Assembly (NCBI RefSeq): GCF_037975245.1
Contig: NC_092580.1
Span: 2,017,501-2,081,500, forward strand
Origin: Apostichopus japonicus
Lineage: Eukaryota > Echinodermata > Holothuroidea > Aspidochirotida > Stichopodidae
Length of the DNA stretch: 64,000 bases
Reading direction: 5' to 3'
Part shown: positions 61,178 through 64,000 of the stretch, piece by piece
Numbering within the stretch: position 1 is the first letter of the stretch
Layout: each line of letters opens with the position of its first letter
Translations under genes and position numbers: made by a program
Notes under the pieces: model-generated
Database searches by the model: none
What the model was told of the DNA's origin: nothing
What the model saw: only the letters and a program-made list of their open reading frames with translations

Positions 61178-61939
61178 CTGTCAAAGTAAACCAATTTTAG
61201 ATAGACGTTGAAAGGATGATAGCACAGGTAAAATTTACACCGATGCAAGAGGAACATGTAATAGCATCCTGTGAAGTTTGCTTTCAATTCCTACCTGCCA
61301 TTTCCAGATAACAGCACTTGATTTGGACATGTTTTGAGCCCAAAATTAACTTTTAGCAAACGGGTGTGATGTCATTAAAGTACACCAAAAATATTCTGTT
61401 ATGTTTTTCCTTAAAATTTAAATCCAGTTTCCTACTTCAAGACTGGGATAAATTTCGAATGAACACACCTCAGTCATTGGCATATTGTTAATTTACAGCC
61501 CTTTAAGTTAAGTTGACACCCTATCCAATCCAAGTTCAAAACAATCAAGTGAAAAATTAGATACAACATTTTGCTTTCAGTGTCAACTATGCACTTGTTG
61601 GCTTCCAATTCACCTATGGTACCAATCTGTGACAATTTTAAATTATCAATATTTCAAAATATATTTTCTCCTTCGGCAAAATAATTGCCCAATTTGCTTC
61701 AGGTCATGGTGACATTTCAAACTATCAGTATCTATGGATACATAACCAAAGAGAGTACATATGTAGTATTCATATATAACGATATAAACGTTTCAACACA
61801 CACACTTGAGTGAGGGCTGCATATTAGCCCTACAAGCTTGGTGGGAATAGCACAGGTATGTGGACAACATAGTTGCAACAAATAGACTATTAACACTATC
61901 ATTGGTGTAGCTATTTTGCATTATCAGTACTTTAGTAAC
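61178..61939 (-). other. Intron of the WD40 gene; no further exon recognised
   Basis: The upstream WD blades would be expected on this side. A minus-strand reading LLSGNGR ends at the donor 61295/61294 in the right phase, but the expected His-x-x-Val ending before CLQ is absent, so I do not call it. Confidence 0.35.
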
Positions 61940-61947
61940 GTTACATA

Positions 61948-63609
61948 GAGGGTTGGGCGATATATCGAAAATTATTATTATCGCGATAATTTTTTTTCAA
62001 GACGATATTTTTTGAGGATTGAACAAATGACAATAATTTCTTGTGAAAGAAATTTGAAATAAGTGTGGATAAAAATGCGATTATCCTTTCTCCGTTTTAT
62101 GTGTAAATGTTTATTCTAGCATTCCATGGTTAAGAAAGTTGAAACAAAATAAAGTTTATCAACTTCATTTACTGACTTTTGAACTTCGTAAAAAACCCGT
62201 CCTTTACAACATTAACTGTATAGAGAAAAAAACCTCGAAAATCAGTAGAGAAATTACCAAATGTGCACGAACATTAAGTTGGTACACCTTTCAAATTTTA
62301 CGAAAGATCGAGCAAAATACTAAACAAGGCTCTAGTACACCCATTTATGAATAAACCATACGACCACATCTGCTGTTAAGCGGGGGAAAGAGAAAGTATT
62401 TTCTAGAATTTCCACAAAAAAAGGAAAAAAAATATCCTACCATAGTTAGGAGTATAGTACATAGCCTAACCACTTCGTTGGTTACGAATCTCACGTAACA
62501 ACAAAAACACAACTAATTGTATTTTGCGAAGTTGACGTTTTCTACAAGGACATGGAAACAATATTTAACATTTAGTTAATCATGCCAAATGGCCTAAAAC
62601 ATGGGATTGCAAGATATACTTTCATAAAGATGGCCATACTGTAGCTACTGGGGCCTTGATATCGTGCTGTCTGTATGGTATACACTGTGCCTCGTGTATC
62701 ATGGGGAACATATTGTTTTGTTCCTGCGGATGAGTCGGTTGGCTTGAGGTGTGTTTTTACCTCCATGGTTTTACCTACCTTAATGTTACGGGGATATAAA
62801 TTTTCTTAAACGTCTAAAATAATATTTCGCATAAATTACAGATCCTTTACTGACTGACCTAATTAATTCTAGAGTGGAGTCAAAATAGTTTACTCCATAA
62901 AAAGTTTTTTGGAAACGTGCCAAAAATGTTAACAAACAGGTGTTAGGGGGGTTGTTTGGCAATTTACCTGGGAAAATCCGCAGCACATGTACAGTAGCCT
63001 ACCGTGATATTTAAGTAGGGGTAAACACTGCAGTTAACTTGTAAACTGATGTACGTATAGCGCACACTGTTCATTGTTAGGCAGTCTAGAAACGGGGCTT
63101 TGTCGAACATAGTATCTTTCATAATATCGTCAGTTTTGTAAGTTAAACTTTTTAAAGATTGTAAGACAGATTAAATCTCTTTTCATTTTATCACATAATA
63201 TAGCTATACTCTAACTTGTCATTTTCAAATTTTCATCAGTTTCTTGACAATTTAGATTCAAAAAGTTGTTAGTATTTTGAATCCTCAACTGCAAGTTTGT
63301 TATCGCCAGACACGCAAAAATACTAAAATAATAAAATTTTCCGGGGCCTTCGCCCCTGGACCCCACACAAGGGGTTCCATCCCTTAACCCCACTGGGGCC
63401 CTAAGGCGGGCCCCTTGACCCCACGCCATTATGCTCGCACGCAACAGGGGTTGGTGTGTTCGCTGCGCGAAAACACCGGTGGTAAATCGGCAGTTGTTTT
63501 TAGTGTGTTTGCGAACACACTAAAAACAACAAGGAAAAATTATCGAAATATCACGATAATTTTTGAACTATTTATCGTGACGTTAAAAAGCAAATATCGC
63601 CCAACCCTA
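61948..63609. mobile_element. 1,662-bp hAT-type element with an 8-bp target duplication
   Basis: GTTACATA flanks it at 61940-61947 and 63610-63617. The ends are inverted: GAGGGTTGGGCGATAT on the left, and ATATCGCCCAACCCTA on the right. Both are followed inward by TATCG/CGATAAT-rich stretches. This end type is widespread among animal hAT elements. No transposase frame is visible, so it is non-autonomous. The interior includes a GC-rich block (63340-63430), a 17-bp-arm palindrome (63493-63530) and a minus-strand frame at 62766-62572 that does not resemble a transposase. Confidence 0.85.
63493..63530. repeat. Perfect inverted repeat, 17-bp arms, 4-nt loop
   Basis: GTTGTTTTTAGTGTGTT, TGCG, then AACACACTAAAAACAAC. 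It lies close to the right end of the hAT-type element. Confidence 0.95.
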
Positions 63610-63617
63610 GTTACATA

Positions 63618-64000
63618 TGACATTGTTAAAACACTGCTGTTAAACGTACGACAGAGTGTCCCAATTTTCAATCAAAGAGATATAGTAACCCTATCAATGG
63701 TTACATGTTATATTTCACTTCAAACGCAAACTATTCACACGATACAAACGGTTTTGATAATGCTAGAGACAATACTACAAATATTTAAAAACCATCCTTG
63801 ATATTTAAGAAAGTATCAGCCAGTCGAATAGAACCATACAACAGCATTTTCAGAAATCAAAAAAGTTTTGTTTGCTTCTAGAATATTACTGAGATCAAAT
63901 CGGTGCAGCTACTTTGAGTAATGAATTTCTGGTTACGAAATAAGTAATTCATTCATTAACTCAAAGGATAACACCAATATGACCTTCACTGACAGACAAT
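63618..64000. other. No gene seen
   Basis: AT-rich flank after the hAT-type element. If the WD40 gene continues, this is intronic or upstream DNA. Confidence 0.3.

Noticed and set aside
61295-61360. Upstream WD40 exon ending at the 61295 donor
   Set aside because: The phase fits, but the residues before CLQ do not match the expected blade pattern, and no acceptor bounds the other side.

Overview
The window is AT-rich, intron-rich, repeat-rich DNA from an animal. The best-supported gene is a spliced Rap1 small GTPase with canonical GT-AG introns and a near-vertebrate protein sequence. It sits among LINE, DIRS, hAT-type and tRNA-derived repeats of the kinds common in marine invertebrates. Many runs of 10 to 16 G or C, and the repeat spectrum, would suit an echinoderm or another invertebrate deuterostome. 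That placement is inference; only 'bilaterian-like metazoan' is well supported.

Layout. 1-3.3 kb: the 5' part of a decayed LINE ORF2 on the minus strand, followed directly by a minisatellite of about 65 bp x 40 whose unit contains LINE codons. 4.0-4.24 kb: an orphan plus-strand exon that may be the 3' end of a gene entering from the left. 6.1-6.4 kb: a tandem duplication. 8.7-10.7 kb: tandem tRNA-derived SINE heads, a 200-bp foldback palindrome, and an 85-bp sequence present three times in alternating orientation. 12.6-18.2 kb: transposon territory, with a 621-bp MITE (9-bp target duplication), a frameshifted integrase exon, a 474-bp hAT MITE and a nest of GC-rich elements holding a 437-bp hAT-like insertion. 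19-24.6 kb: imperfect foldbacks, a tandem duplication, a near-perfect 166-bp palindrome and a possible recombinase-like fragment. 25.5-28.7 kb: a deleted DIRS-type element with inverted terminal repeats, an internal complementary region, gag and RNase H remnants, and a 5'-truncated LINE inserted near one end. 29.4-29.6 kb: a 16-bp minisatellite.

32.5-47.2 kb (to about 51 kb with the 5' UTR): the Rap1 gene on the minus strand, six coding exons giving 186 residues. Two introns are large (1.8 and 9.6 kb), and the introns hold tRNA-like sequences and a possible retroelement ribozyme remnant. 51-61 kb: no gene recognised. 60,976-61,177: the last coding exon of a minus-strand WD40-repeat gene whose other exons I could not place. 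61,948-63,609: a 1,662-bp hAT-type element with an 8-bp target duplication.

The two host genes do not form an obvious functional unit. Rap1 is a membrane-bound switch for adhesion and ERK signalling. The WD40 protein would be a beta-propeller scaffold. Most of the unusual structure in the window comes from mobile elements and the arrays and palindromes they leave.
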